Source of the DNA: Dehalococcoidia bacterium
Lineage (GTDB): Bacteria; Chloroflexota; Dehalococcoidia; Lucifugimonadales; Australimonadaceae
Reading direction: 5' to 3'
NCBI GenBank assembly: GCA_021296055.1
Contig: JAGWBE010000036.1
Location: forward strand, 1 to 8,956
Length of the DNA: 8,956 nucleotides
Shown here: positions 1-5,006 of the stretch, piece after piece
Layout of the letters: the number at the start of each line of letters is the position of its first letter
How positions within the stretch are numbered: the stretch's first letter is position 1
Notes under the pieces: model-generated
The model's input: only the letters and a program-made list of their open reading frames with translations
What the model was told of the DNA's origin: nothing
Databases searched by the model: none
Translations under genes and position numbers: made by a program

Positions 1-289
1 CGTTGCAGACGGGAATGCCGCTCTCGCGGGCGGCGTGGATGTCCACGATGTCGAAGCCCACGCCGCAGCGCACAATCACCTTGCAGCGTGTCAGCGCCTC
101 AATGACCGGCGCCGGAATCGGCGTCCGCCACACCAACATCGCGTCCGCGTCCCGCACGAGGGACGCGATCTCCGCCGGGTCTCTCGTGCGCAACAGACGC
201 AGGTCTACGTCGCCCCCGAGCGTTTCCGCCTCGACGCTGATGTCGTCCTTGTCTCCGTGCTGCGTGATGTAGACGATGTGCTTGGTCAT
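1..289 (-). CDS. D-isomer-specific 2-hydroxyacid dehydrogenase, N-terminal part
   Basis: The minus strand from ATG at 289 stays open to the window edge, giving 96 residues; the C-terminal part lies outside. The start MTKHIVYITQHGD and the segment VIVRCGVGFDIVDIHAARES (about residues 72-91) match the substrate-binding domain of the 2-hydroxyacid dehydrogenase family (SerA, CtBP-like), where the G-V-G-x-D-x-(V/I)-D motif precedes the crossover to the NAD domain. Such enzymes reversibly oxidise D-2-hydroxyacids to 2-oxoacids with NAD(P) in the cytosol. The Rossmann GxGxxG loop and catalytic R/E/H residues are beyond the window, so substrate class cannot be told and no symbol is given. A weak AAGG precedes the start and a -10-like TAGAAT lies 34 bases upstream. 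The gene is divergent from the one at 371. Confidence 0.85.
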   Translation of the reverse strand, partial: MTKHIVYITQHGDKDDISVEAETLGGDVDLRLLRTRDPAEIASLVRDADAMLVWRTPIPAPVIEALTRCKVIVRCGVGFDIVDIHAARESGIPVCN

Positions 290-322
290 GACCTTGGCGC
301 GTCTCAGTGGTAGGCTCGGCCC

Positions 323-328
323 ATTCTA
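323..328 (-). promoter_or_regulatory. -10-like element for the hydroxyacid dehydrogenase gene
   Basis: Reading minus, CTTGTAGAATGGGCCG contains TAGAAT (5 of 6 to TATAAT) with its 3' end 33 bases before the ATG at 289, leaving a leader of about 27 bases. No convincing -35 is seen 16-18 bases upstream. Support comes from its likeness to the element before secA (CTGGTAGAATAGGCGG), which shares GTAGAATRGGC. Prediction only. Confidence 0.4.
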
Positions 329-370
329 CAAGAGCCGCCGCCCAGAGAGGCGCGGCGCTCGGGGGCGCGA

Positions 371-1039
371 ATGTTCGGCGAGCGGACGGAAGGAGCCTTG
401 CTGGTGCTCTCGGAGTGTCTCGACCCGGCGCGCGAGGCCGAGTTCGCCGACTGGTACGACCACCACCTCGCCAGGTTTGTCGCGACCGGACTGTTCCACC
501 GCGCCTCGCGCTACGACTTGGCGACGCCGGGCACGGGCGCTCCGTACTTGGCGCTCTACGAGACGAACGAGCCTTTGGCGCGCGTGGCCGCCGAGTTGGA
601 GCCCGCCATCGACCGCATGCGCGCGGCGGGCGAGATAACGCCGCTCATCGAGGTGAAGCATCGTGTCCTCCTGGAGACGATGACGCCGGGGCGCTACGCC
701 TTCGGCGACGACGATCCGAGCGCTATCACCGGGCTGCTGCTGATGGCCAACAACCCCAAGACGCCCGGAACGGACGACGCGTTCAACCGCTGGTACGACG
801 ACGTTCACCGCATCGACATCCGCGACACCGGCCTCTACGCCACGATGAACCGCTTCAAGGCTGTGGAGGACGGCGAGGTGCGCTACGCCAATCTGTACGA
901 AACGACGCTGCCCGACGTGGAGCGCGCTCTCGCCGGCCTCGACGACTTCCGTCCCAAGTGGCAAGCCGCCGGAACCCTCTACGCCGACAGGGTGAACACG
1001 CTGCGAGGGGCGTATCGGCTGCGGGCGCGCGTGGGGTAG
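371..1039 (+). CDS. Tandem dimeric alpha/beta-barrel (EthD/ferredoxin-like fold) protein
   Basis: The 222-residue protein is built from two similar halves. Half 1 (about 9-66) has FADWYDHHLARF, then TGLFHRASRYDL and APYLALYET. Half 2 (about 120-178) has FNRWYDDVHRIDI, then TGLYATMNRFKAV and RYANLYET. The shared pattern F-x-x-W-Y-(D)-x-x-H ... TGL(F/Y) ... R(Y/F) ... LYET is typical of dimeric alpha/beta-barrel proteins such as EthD-like families. Two fused copies could make an intrachain barrel that normally needs a dimer. There is no signal peptide or membrane segment, so it is probably cytosolic. Function is unknown; relatives include small monooxygenases and heme- or polyketide-handling proteins, but no catalytic set can be named here. 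The start at 371 is the first ATG before the fold, with a weak G-rich upstream stretch. The stop region is copied in the downstream repeat. Confidence 0.85.
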   Translation: MFGERTEGALLVLSECLDPAREAEFADWYDHHLARFVATGLFHRASRYDLATPGTGAPYLALYETNEPLARVAAELEPAIDRMRAAGEITPLIEVKHRVLLETMTPGRYAFGDDDPSAITGLLLMANNPKTPGTDDAFNRWYDDVHRIDIRDTGLYATMNRFKAVEDGEVRYANLYETTLPDVERALAGLDDFRPKWQAAGTLYADRVNTLRGAYRLRARVG

Positions 1040-1103
1040 CCCTTCTCCGTCATTCCCGCGAAAGCGGGAATCTCATCGGCTGCGGGCGCGCGTGGGGTAG
1101 CCC
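1014..1103 (+). repeat. 29-bp direct repeat (1014-1042 and 1075-1103) copying the 3' end of the upstream gene
   Basis: Bases 1014-1042 recur exactly at 1075-1103, an offset of 61 bases. The unit begins ATCGGCTGCGGGCG and ends GGGGTAGCCC. Copy 1 contains the last eight codons and the TAG stop of the barrel protein; copy 2 is a non-coding duplicate. The 32 bases between them hold the dRS3-like hairpin. This could be a target-site-like duplication from insertion of the hairpin element, or a 61-bp tandem duplication that later lost part of the second copy. The identity is directly visible; its origin is inferred. Confidence 0.9.
1052..1071. repeat. dRS3/REP-like palindromic element, possible bidirectional terminator
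   Basis: ATTCCCGCGAAAGCGGGAAT is a perfect 8-bp stem around a GAAA tetraloop, in the flank CCGTCATTCCCGC...GCGGGAATCTC. It fits the ATTCCC-N8-GGGAAT form known as dRS3 in Neisseria, and similar dispersed palindromes whose translation reads HSRESGN occur widely in bacteria. It lies between convergent genes, so the hairpin could help end transcription both ways, although there is no T-tract. Copy number elsewhere in this genome cannot be seen here. Confidence 0.75.
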
Positions 1104-1111
1104 CCTACCCA

Positions 1112-1141
1112 GTTCACCTTGAGTGAATTCGAAGGGCGAAC
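1112..1141. repeat. Second REP-like imperfect inverted repeat
   Basis: The 30-base segment runs GTTCACCTTGAGTGAATTCG and ends AAGGGCGAAC. Its outer arms GTTC/GAAC and CC/GG pair with one mismatch, and an inner TTCAC/GTGAA pair can form an alternative stem. Read on the minus strand it begins GTTCGCCCTTCGA, resembling the dispersed CCTTCGA...CTCA...GAAC repeats common in intergenic DNA of many bacteria. It sits 9 bases after the direct repeat and 17 bases before the stop of the exonuclease gene. Confidence 0.5.
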
Positions 1142-1158
1142 GGGGCAGGGCGGCAGGG

Positions 1159-1695
1159 CTAGGGCGGGTCCAGAGTGACGGTGGCGAAGCCGAGGAACAG
1201 CGGCTCGCCCCGCAGGACGCGCCGGAAGAGGTCGTGGGTGAGGTCGAGATCGATGCGGTTGTACTCGATGAAGCGCTCGGGCTCCTGCGCCCAGACGCGC
1301 GCGTTGTCGCGGTGGTCGCCCCATGGCGCCTTCTGCGCGCCGAGCGTGTTGTAGCTCACGTCGTCGAGGCGGACGCGCCGCCCCGACTTGGCCTGAATCG
1401 CCTCCAGCATGTCGTAGTGTCGCTTCACGGCCAACGGCTGCTCCAAGCGCGTCTTGAGCGTGTGGTCGATGATGGGGATGTCGAAGCGGTTGCCGTTGTA
1501 GGTGACCACGACGCCGGGGAAGTCGCGCAGCGTCGCGGCAAGCTCCGCGAGGCTGGCCGGTTCGTTGGTGTAGACGCTGTAATCGCTGCCGCGCCGCACC
1601 CCAACGAACAGCAGGTTGAAGCCGACGGGGAACTCGCGCCACGAGCCGCCCGCCGTCTCTATGTCCAACACCACGAAGTCGACCGCGCTCGCCAT
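1159..1695 (-). CDS. DEDDy-type 3'-5' exonuclease / RNase H-like domain protein
   Basis: The protein has 178 residues from the ATG at 1695. Exo I is VVLDIETAGG (D11, E13), Exo II is VVTYNGNRFDIPII (N69, D72) and Exo III is YNRIDLDLT with Y145-x3-D149, which is the DEDDy arrangement. The second-domain text RHYDMLEAIQAKSGRRVRLD fits single-domain RNase H-like proteins of the YprB type (PF13482-like). It should remove nucleotides from 3' ends using two metal ions bound by D11, E13, D72 and D149; DNA or RNA preference is not evident. A GTG at 1740 would add 15 low-complexity residues. I prefer 1695 because AAGGAG sits 6 bases before it and because family members begin just before the DIET motif. 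The gene is convergent with the barrel-protein gene and divergent from the S-component gene; nothing in the context names a pathway. Confidence 0.85.
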   Translation of the reverse strand: MASAVDFVVLDIETAGGSWREFPVGFNLLFVGVRRGSDYSVYTNEPASLAELAATLRDFPGVVVTYNGNRFDIPIIDHTLKTRLEQPLAVKRHYDMLEAIQAKSGRRVRLDDVSYNTLGAQKAPWGDHRDNARVWAQEPERFIEYNRIDLDLTHDLFRRVLRGEPLFLGFATVTLDPP

Positions 1696-1701
1696 TCCAC
1701 G

Positions 1702-1707
1702 CTCCTT
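1702..1707 (-). promoter_or_regulatory. Shine-Dalgarno AAGGAG deciding the exonuclease start
   Basis: AAGGAG on the minus strand lies 6 bases before ATG 1695. It would be inside the coding region if the GTG at 1740 were used, and that GTG has no comparable site. This favours the shorter protein. Confidence 0.7.
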
Positions 1708-1765
1708 GGGCGCCGCCGCGCCTTCAACCGCTCCGTCCACCGCCCTACCATACTTGGCGCGAGCG

Positions 1766-1794
1766 TTTACCGCGCCCCGGCGGTGGGCTACACT
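1766..1794 (+). promoter_or_regulatory. Putative sigma-70-type promoter for the S-component/DUF4430 genes
   Basis: TTTACC (1766-1771) and TACACT (1789-1794) are separated by 17 bases, each matching 4 of 6 consensus positions. The -10 context GGGCTACACTCGCGGC is nearly the same as the element before the AKR gene (CTGCTATACTCGCGGC). Transcription would start near 1801, giving a leader of about 39 bases before ATG 1840, too short for a cobalamin or other large riboswitch. A strong GGAGGGAG ribosome-binding site lies at 1831-1838. Confidence 0.5.
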
Positions 1795-1839
1795 CGCGGC
1801 GAACGATAGCCCGGTACGAGCGGGGATTACGGAGGGAGC

Positions 1840-2463
1840 ATGGCGGCGCGAACCATAGCGGTCGATCGTGCGCCGGAGCGGCTGAGGCGCGTCATCGTCG
1901 GCGAGGTTGCCATGCCCGCCGCATTCGTGGCGGCGATTCTGGCGTCCAACTACGCGCTCGCCGCCATCCCCAACGTCAAGCTATTCGACCTGCTGGTGTT
2001 CGTCGCGGGCTACACGCTTGGCGTCCGCAGGGGAGCGACCGTGGCGGTCGCCGCGTGGTTCGTCTACGGCCAAGTCAACCCCTTCGGCTACGCTCCCGCG
2101 CCCCTGCTCATCACCCTGATGGCCGCCGAGGTCGGCTACGCTCTCGCTGGGGCAGTCGTGCGGCGCATCGCGCCGCCGGAACGCGTGCGCTTGGGGTCTG
2201 GCCTCGCGTGGGCGGCGTTCGCTTGCGCCGCGCTTGCCTCGACCATCGCCTACGACGTTGCGACCAACGTCTACACCGGCGTCTTCTGGGCGGGGATAGC
2301 GGGGAGCGGGGCAAGCACGTCTGCCTGGGTATGGACGGCGTTGAGCAATCCGGGCGCGCTCTTCTTTATGGCGGCGCACGTAGGCAGCAACCTCGTCTTC
2401 TTCACCCTGTTCGGTCCGCCGCTGGTGCTTGCGGCGCGCCGCCTGACGCCGGATGCGCCTTAG
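1840..2463 (+). CDS. ECF-type transporter S-component-like membrane protein
   Basis: This 207-residue, strongly hydrophobic protein has about six membrane segments (roughly 22-42, 46-63, 65-82, 90-108, 122-142 and 172-198). After a short basic N-terminus comes NYALAAIPNVKLFDLLVF, then AGYTLGVRRGATVAV, WFVYGQVNPFG and PAPLLITLMAAEVGYALAG. This resembles substrate-binding S-components of energy-coupling-factor importers, which capture a vitamin or cofactor in the membrane and pair with a shared T protein and two ATPases. No A or T subunit is in the window, so it would use a module encoded elsewhere (group II ECF). The substrate is not readable from sequence. The next gene overlaps it by 11 bases and encodes a DUF4430 lipoprotein, suggesting a corrinoid-type ligand. 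The start is backed by GGAGGGAG just upstream, though spacing is short. Confidence 0.7.
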   Translation: MAARTIAVDRAPERLRRVIVGEVAMPAAFVAAILASNYALAAIPNVKLFDLLVFVAGYTLGVRRGATVAVAAWFVYGQVNPFGYAPAPLLITLMAAEVGYALAGAVVRRIAPPERVRLGSGLAWAAFACAALASTIAYDVATNVYTGVFWAGIAGSGASTSAWVWTALSNPGALFFMAAHVGSNLVFFTLFGPPLVLAARRLTPDAP

Positions 2464-2896
2464 CGTGCGCCTTGCGCTGCCGCTCCTGCTTTTGGCGGCG
2501 GCGCTCGCCGTCGGCGCATGCTCGCCTGACGACGAGCCCGCCCAGTCCATCAGCGCCTCGCTGCTGGTGGAGCAGCGGGGCGAGGCGCGCTGGTTCCGCG
2601 ACGTAGAGGTGCCTAAGGGCACGGACGGCTACGAGTTCCTCGAACTGGCCACCGACGGGGAGGTGGAGTCCGATTGGTATCCCGAATACCGCTCCCACTT
2701 CGTCAACGCCATCCTGGGGACGCCCAGCGAATCGCCCTACTTCTGGCTGACCTTCATATGGAACGAGACCTCGGCGGCGTGGGAGCCGCTGCCCATCGGC
2801 GCGGACCTCTTCTCGGTCAAAGAGGGGCATGTGCTCGCCTGGGCGCTGCTGGACACGAGCGCTTCGGCGCAGCAGACGCCCGCTACTCTTCCGTAG
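2453..2896 (+). CDS. Lipoprotein with DUF4430 / transcobalamin C-terminal-like domain
   Basis: The 147-residue protein begins with a signal peptide (basic MRLSVR, hydrophobic 7-20) and a lipobox VGAC with the lipidated cysteine at 23, so it is probably anchored outside the cytoplasmic membrane. Residues about 48-135 read FRDVEVPKGTDGYEFLELAT, YPEYRSHFVNAIL, YFWLTFIWNE and IGADLFSVKEGHVLAWAL. This order fits DUF4430 (PF14478), related to the C-terminal beta domain of transcobalamin and intrinsic factor: VPKG-T, a Y/F-W-x-x-x-(V/I)-N strand, then GAD-x-(F/Y)-x-(V/L)-(K)-(D/E)-G. The terpenoid-cyclase-like alpha/alpha barrel that completes vertebrate B12 carriers is absent. ATG 2453 lies before the S-component stop (2461-2463), so translation is likely coupled. 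I infer a ligand-capture role for the S-component. Cobalamin is a guess from the fold; DUF4430 also occurs in adhesion-like proteins. Confidence 0.75.
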   Translation: MRLSVRLALPLLLLAAALAVGACSPDDEPAQSISASLLVEQRGEARWFRDVEVPKGTDGYEFLELATDGEVESDWYPEYRSHFVNAILGTPSESPYFWLTFIWNETSAAWEPLPIGADLFSVKEGHVLAWALLDTSASAQQTPATLP

Positions 2897-4121
2897 GCGG
2901 GCGCTCTCCGCGCGCGCGGCGCTGCTGGGGCGATATGGGATACGCCCCGCCCACCGCGTCGCTAGTCCCCGGTCCAGCCCTGCCCGTCCTGGACGCCTCA
3001 TCATCCGGCGGTGGCGTCCAAACAGACTCCGCTGCCGACGCCTGTGTCGCCGCCGCGCGGCGCGACTTGACGCGGTTGCCGTAGACCACGGCCAGCGAGT
3101 AGATGAACGCGCCCGCCGGAACGCCGAGCAACGCGCCCGGGATGCCGATCAGCCGCGCCCCGATCACCACCGACACGATGACCAGCCCCGCCGGCATCTG
3201 CACTGCTTGGCCCAAGATGCGCGGCGTGAGCAGGTTCAGCATCACCTGCTGGATGAACAGCAGTGTCCCCAGCACGATCACGACCGTGGCGAAGTCGCCC
3301 GCCGCTATGGCGATCAGCAGCGGGAGCCCCAACGCCAGCCAGTCGCCGATGAAGGGCACAGCCAGCAGCAAGCTTGCCAGGATGGCGCTCGGCAAAGCGG
3401 CGGGCAGGCCCGTGCCGTACATCACCGCGGCAACGCCGATGCCATAGATGGCGGACACGAAGAACATCCCTCGGATGTAGCCGTGGAAGGCGCGGTTGAA
3501 GGTGGTCGTCACCAACCGCACCTCCCTCTCTACGTTCGGCGGCAGCACCGTCAGCGCCTCGTTCACCCGTCGCCCGCCGTCCAGCACCACGTAGAAGGAC
3601 AGCGCGATGATCAAACCGACGGCGAACAGCGTGGACACGACCGATTGGAAGATGAGCCCGGCGTTGTCCGTCGCCCACGACGTCGCCGTGGTCAGGATGT
3701 TTTCCGTCGAACCCAGTTGGTAGCGATTCGCCAGGTCCAACTGGACGCCGAAGCCGAGGGCAAAGTCGTCGACGGCCGTCAGCCAAACGGGGATGCGCTC
3801 CACGTACTCCGGCGCCCGGTCGAACAGGTCAACCGTCTGATCGACCGCCGACGGGATGATGAACAGCACGAGGATGGCGACCAGAACAATGAGGGCGACG
3901 TAGACGAGCACGATAGCGACGGGCCGCCGCATATAGGGAACGCGCATCAGCGCGTTGACCGCCAGTATCAGCAGCGAGCCCAGCAGCCACGCAAAGAAGA
4001 GGATGAGCACCAGGTCGCCCATGAAGGCCCAGAACCTTCCGAGCGCCATGAACAGGTAGACCGCCGCGCTGCACGCGACGAGAACGATTGCCGCCCTAAT
4101 CCACCAACTGCGTTCGGTCAT
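2883..4121 (-). CDS. AI-2E family transporter (YdiK/TqsA/PerM-like permease)
   Basis: This 412-residue membrane protein has about eight hydrophobic segments (roughly 8-28, 34-57, 67-90, 158-180, 215-236, 243-262, 266-294, 308-346). The long soluble stretch at about 92-155 (SAVDQTVDLFDRAPEYVERI onward) sits between segments 3 and 4, as in PF01594. The C-terminal signature NLLTPRILGQAVQMPAG, then IGARLIGIPGALLGVPAGA, is typical. Family members export autoinducer-2 (TqsA), act in Na+(Li+)/H+ antiport or are uncharacterised, so the family name does not fix the substrate. Residues 350-412 form a charged, proline- and glycine-rich tail. Its stop overlaps the stop of the DUF4430 gene by 14 bases, tail to tail. 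The preceding same-strand gene (glycosyltransferase) is 142 bases away, so separate transcription is likely. The start has only a weak GAGTGGG before it. Confidence 0.88.
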   Translation of the reverse strand: MTERSWWIRAAIVLVACSAAVYLFMALGRFWAFMGDLVLILFFAWLLGSLLILAVNALMRVPYMRRPVAIVLVYVALIVLVAILVLFIIPSAVDQTVDLFDRAPEYVERIPVWLTAVDDFALGFGVQLDLANRYQLGSTENILTTATSWATDNAGLIFQSVVSTLFAVGLIIALSFYVVLDGGRRVNEALTVLPPNVEREVRLVTTTFNRAFHGYIRGMFFVSAIYGIGVAAVMYGTGLPAALPSAILASLLLAVPFIGDWLALGLPLLIAIAAGDFATVVIVLGTLLFIQQVMLNLLTPRILGQAVQMPAGLVIVSVVIGARLIGIPGALLGVPAGAFIYSLAVVYGNRVKSRRAAATQASAAESVWTPPPDDEASRTGRAGPGTSDAVGGAYPISPQQRRARGERPPTEE

Positions 4122-4198
4122 CCCACTCGCCGGGGGTAGTGTCTACCGGCGCCTGCGGCATCCCCGCCGCTGCGCGGCAAGGAGAGCAGAGCAAGCGC

Positions 4199-4204
4199 AT
4201 TGTA
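4199..4204 (-). promoter_or_regulatory. Weak -10-like element for the AI-2E permease gene
   Basis: In the 142-base gap before the permease, the minus strand reads GGGTATACAATGCGC; TACAAT matches 5 of 6 positions of TATAAT. No -35 is visible at the right distance, and the leader would be about 70 bases. It is the most AT-rich spot in this gap and differs in wording from the other promoters of the window. Confidence 0.3.
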
Positions 4205-4232
4205 TACCCGCGCCGACGGCGTCTCCGTTGCC

Positions 4233-4250
4233 GCGCTCCCTGGCGAGCGC
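4233..4250. terminator. Hairpin after the glycosyltransferase gene, possible weak terminator
   Basis: GCGCTC (4233-4238) and GAGCGC (4245-4250) form a 6-bp GC stem with a 6-base loop, starting 13 bases after the glycosyltransferase stop on the minus strand. No T-run follows, so it is not a canonical intrinsic terminator; it may protect the 3' end or be chance in GC-rich DNA. Confidence 0.25.
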
Positions 4251-4263
4251 CCGCGCCTCCCTC

Positions 4264-5004
4264 CTACTTCCACGTTCGTCCCCTGCGCAGGCGGCGGCGG
4301 ACGCGCCACGCCGTTAGCCGCGCGCACAGCGTCGCCAGTTCGTAGCCCTCGCGCAGCGTCGCCTTGGACGAACCCTTCCAGCGGTCGCGGAAGGCGATGG
4401 GCCACTCGCGCACCGTCAGCTCCCGCTGCGTGGCCAATACTTCCAACAGGAACTTGAATCCGCGCGCCGAGTAGCGCGTCGGCGCCTCCGCCAACACGCG
4501 GCGCTCGCAGAGCACGAACCCACTCAGCACGTCCCGCGCGCGAAGCCCGTTCAACGTGCGCGCGAGGAAGTTCGTGATGACGCTCACCACGCGGCGGAAG
4601 ACACTCACATTGACCAGCATCCCGCCCCGCGCAAAGCGCGAGCCGACGACCACGTGCGCGCCCTCTTGCGCTAGCGCCAGCATCTGCGGCAACTCCATCG
4701 GGTCGTGCGACAGGTCGCCGTCCATCACGCACACGTAGCCGCCCTTGGCCGCCTCCGCCCCGGCGAACGCCGCGCTCGACAGCCCCAGTTTCCCTTCGCG
4801 CTCGAGGAGGCGCACGCGCCCTTCGGCGCGCGCCAACTCGCGCACCGCGTCCGCCGTCCCATCCGGGCTGGCGTCGTCCACCACGATCACCTCGCACGCG
4901 ACGCCGTGGAGCGCGCCCAGGATGCGCGGGACGAGCACGGCGAGGTTCTCGCGCTCGTTATAGGTAGGCACAACGACCGACAAATGCGGCGGGGAGCCGG
5001 CCAT
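4264..5004 (-). CDS. Polyprenyl-phosphate glycosyltransferase (GT2, DPM1-like)
   Basis: The 246-residue protein carries the GT-A core of dolichyl/polyprenyl-phosphate mannose synthases: SVVVPTYNEREN (9-20), VVDDASPDGT (41-50), KLGLSSAAFAGAEAA (72-86), VMDGDLSHDP (93-102, with the metal/nucleotide DxD at D95-D97), VGSRFARGG (120-128), SGFVLCERRV (161-170) and FRDRWKGSSK (205-214). It has no membrane helices after the catalytic domain, so it resembles the short soluble DPM1 class rather than GtrB/DPMS forms with membrane domains. It should move mannose (GDP-Man) or glucose (UDP-Glc) onto a polyprenyl phosphate at the inner face of the membrane, giving a donor for outside glycosylation. The donor sugar cannot be told. 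Its ATG is 2 bases after the stop of the geranylgeranyl-reductase-like gene (TGACGATG), with no clear ribosome-binding site of its own, so translational coupling is likely. Confidence 0.9.
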   Translation of the reverse strand: MAGSPPHLSVVVPTYNERENLAVLVPRILGALHGVACEVIVVDDASPDGTADAVRELARAEGRVRLLEREGKLGLSSAAFAGAEAAKGGYVCVMDGDLSHDPMELPQMLALAQEGAHVVVGSRFARGGMLVNVSVFRRVVSVITNFLARTLNGLRARDVLSGFVLCERRVLAEAPTRYSARGFKFLLEVLATQRELTVREWPIAFRDRWKGSSKATLREGYELATLCARLTAWRVRRRLRRGRTWK

Positions 5005-5006
5005 CG

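Noticed and set aside
294..316. TTGGCG/TAGGCT as a promoter for the gene at 371
   Set aside because: The spacing is 11 bases, too short, and the -10 match is poor.
307..1122. 271-codon plus-strand frame overlapping the barrel-protein gene
   Set aside because: It is arginine-rich out-of-frame translation; its end reads through the dRS3-like palindrome as HSRESGN, a usual sign of translated non-coding repeat.
1123..1809. 228-codon plus-strand frame opposite the exonuclease
   Set aside because: It is the antisense shadow of a protein with intact DEDDy motifs, and has no recognisable domain.
1696..1839. Riboswitch upstream of the S-component gene
   Set aside because: The predicted leader is only about 39 bases and the whole gap is 144 bases with no cobalamin-box-like or other aptamer pattern.
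2883..4121. Calling the AI-2E family protein a quorum-sensing exporter
   Set aside because: The family is functionally mixed and no luxS or AI-2 handling gene is in the window.
2829..4139. 436-codon open frame on the plus strand opposite the AI-2E permease
   Set aside because: It is longer than the real gene but its translation is an R/D/H/Q-rich shadow with no domain, while the minus-strand frame has clear membrane segments and family motifs.
4122..4263. Small gene or RNA in the gap between the glycosyltransferase and AI-2E genes
   Set aside because: No open frame with a plausible start and ribosome-binding site and no strong structured RNA beyond one 6-bp hairpin.
4118..4897. 259-codon minus-strand frame overlapping the glycosyltransferase
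   Set aside because: It is a frame-shifted shadow; all GT2 motifs are in the 4264-5004 frame.
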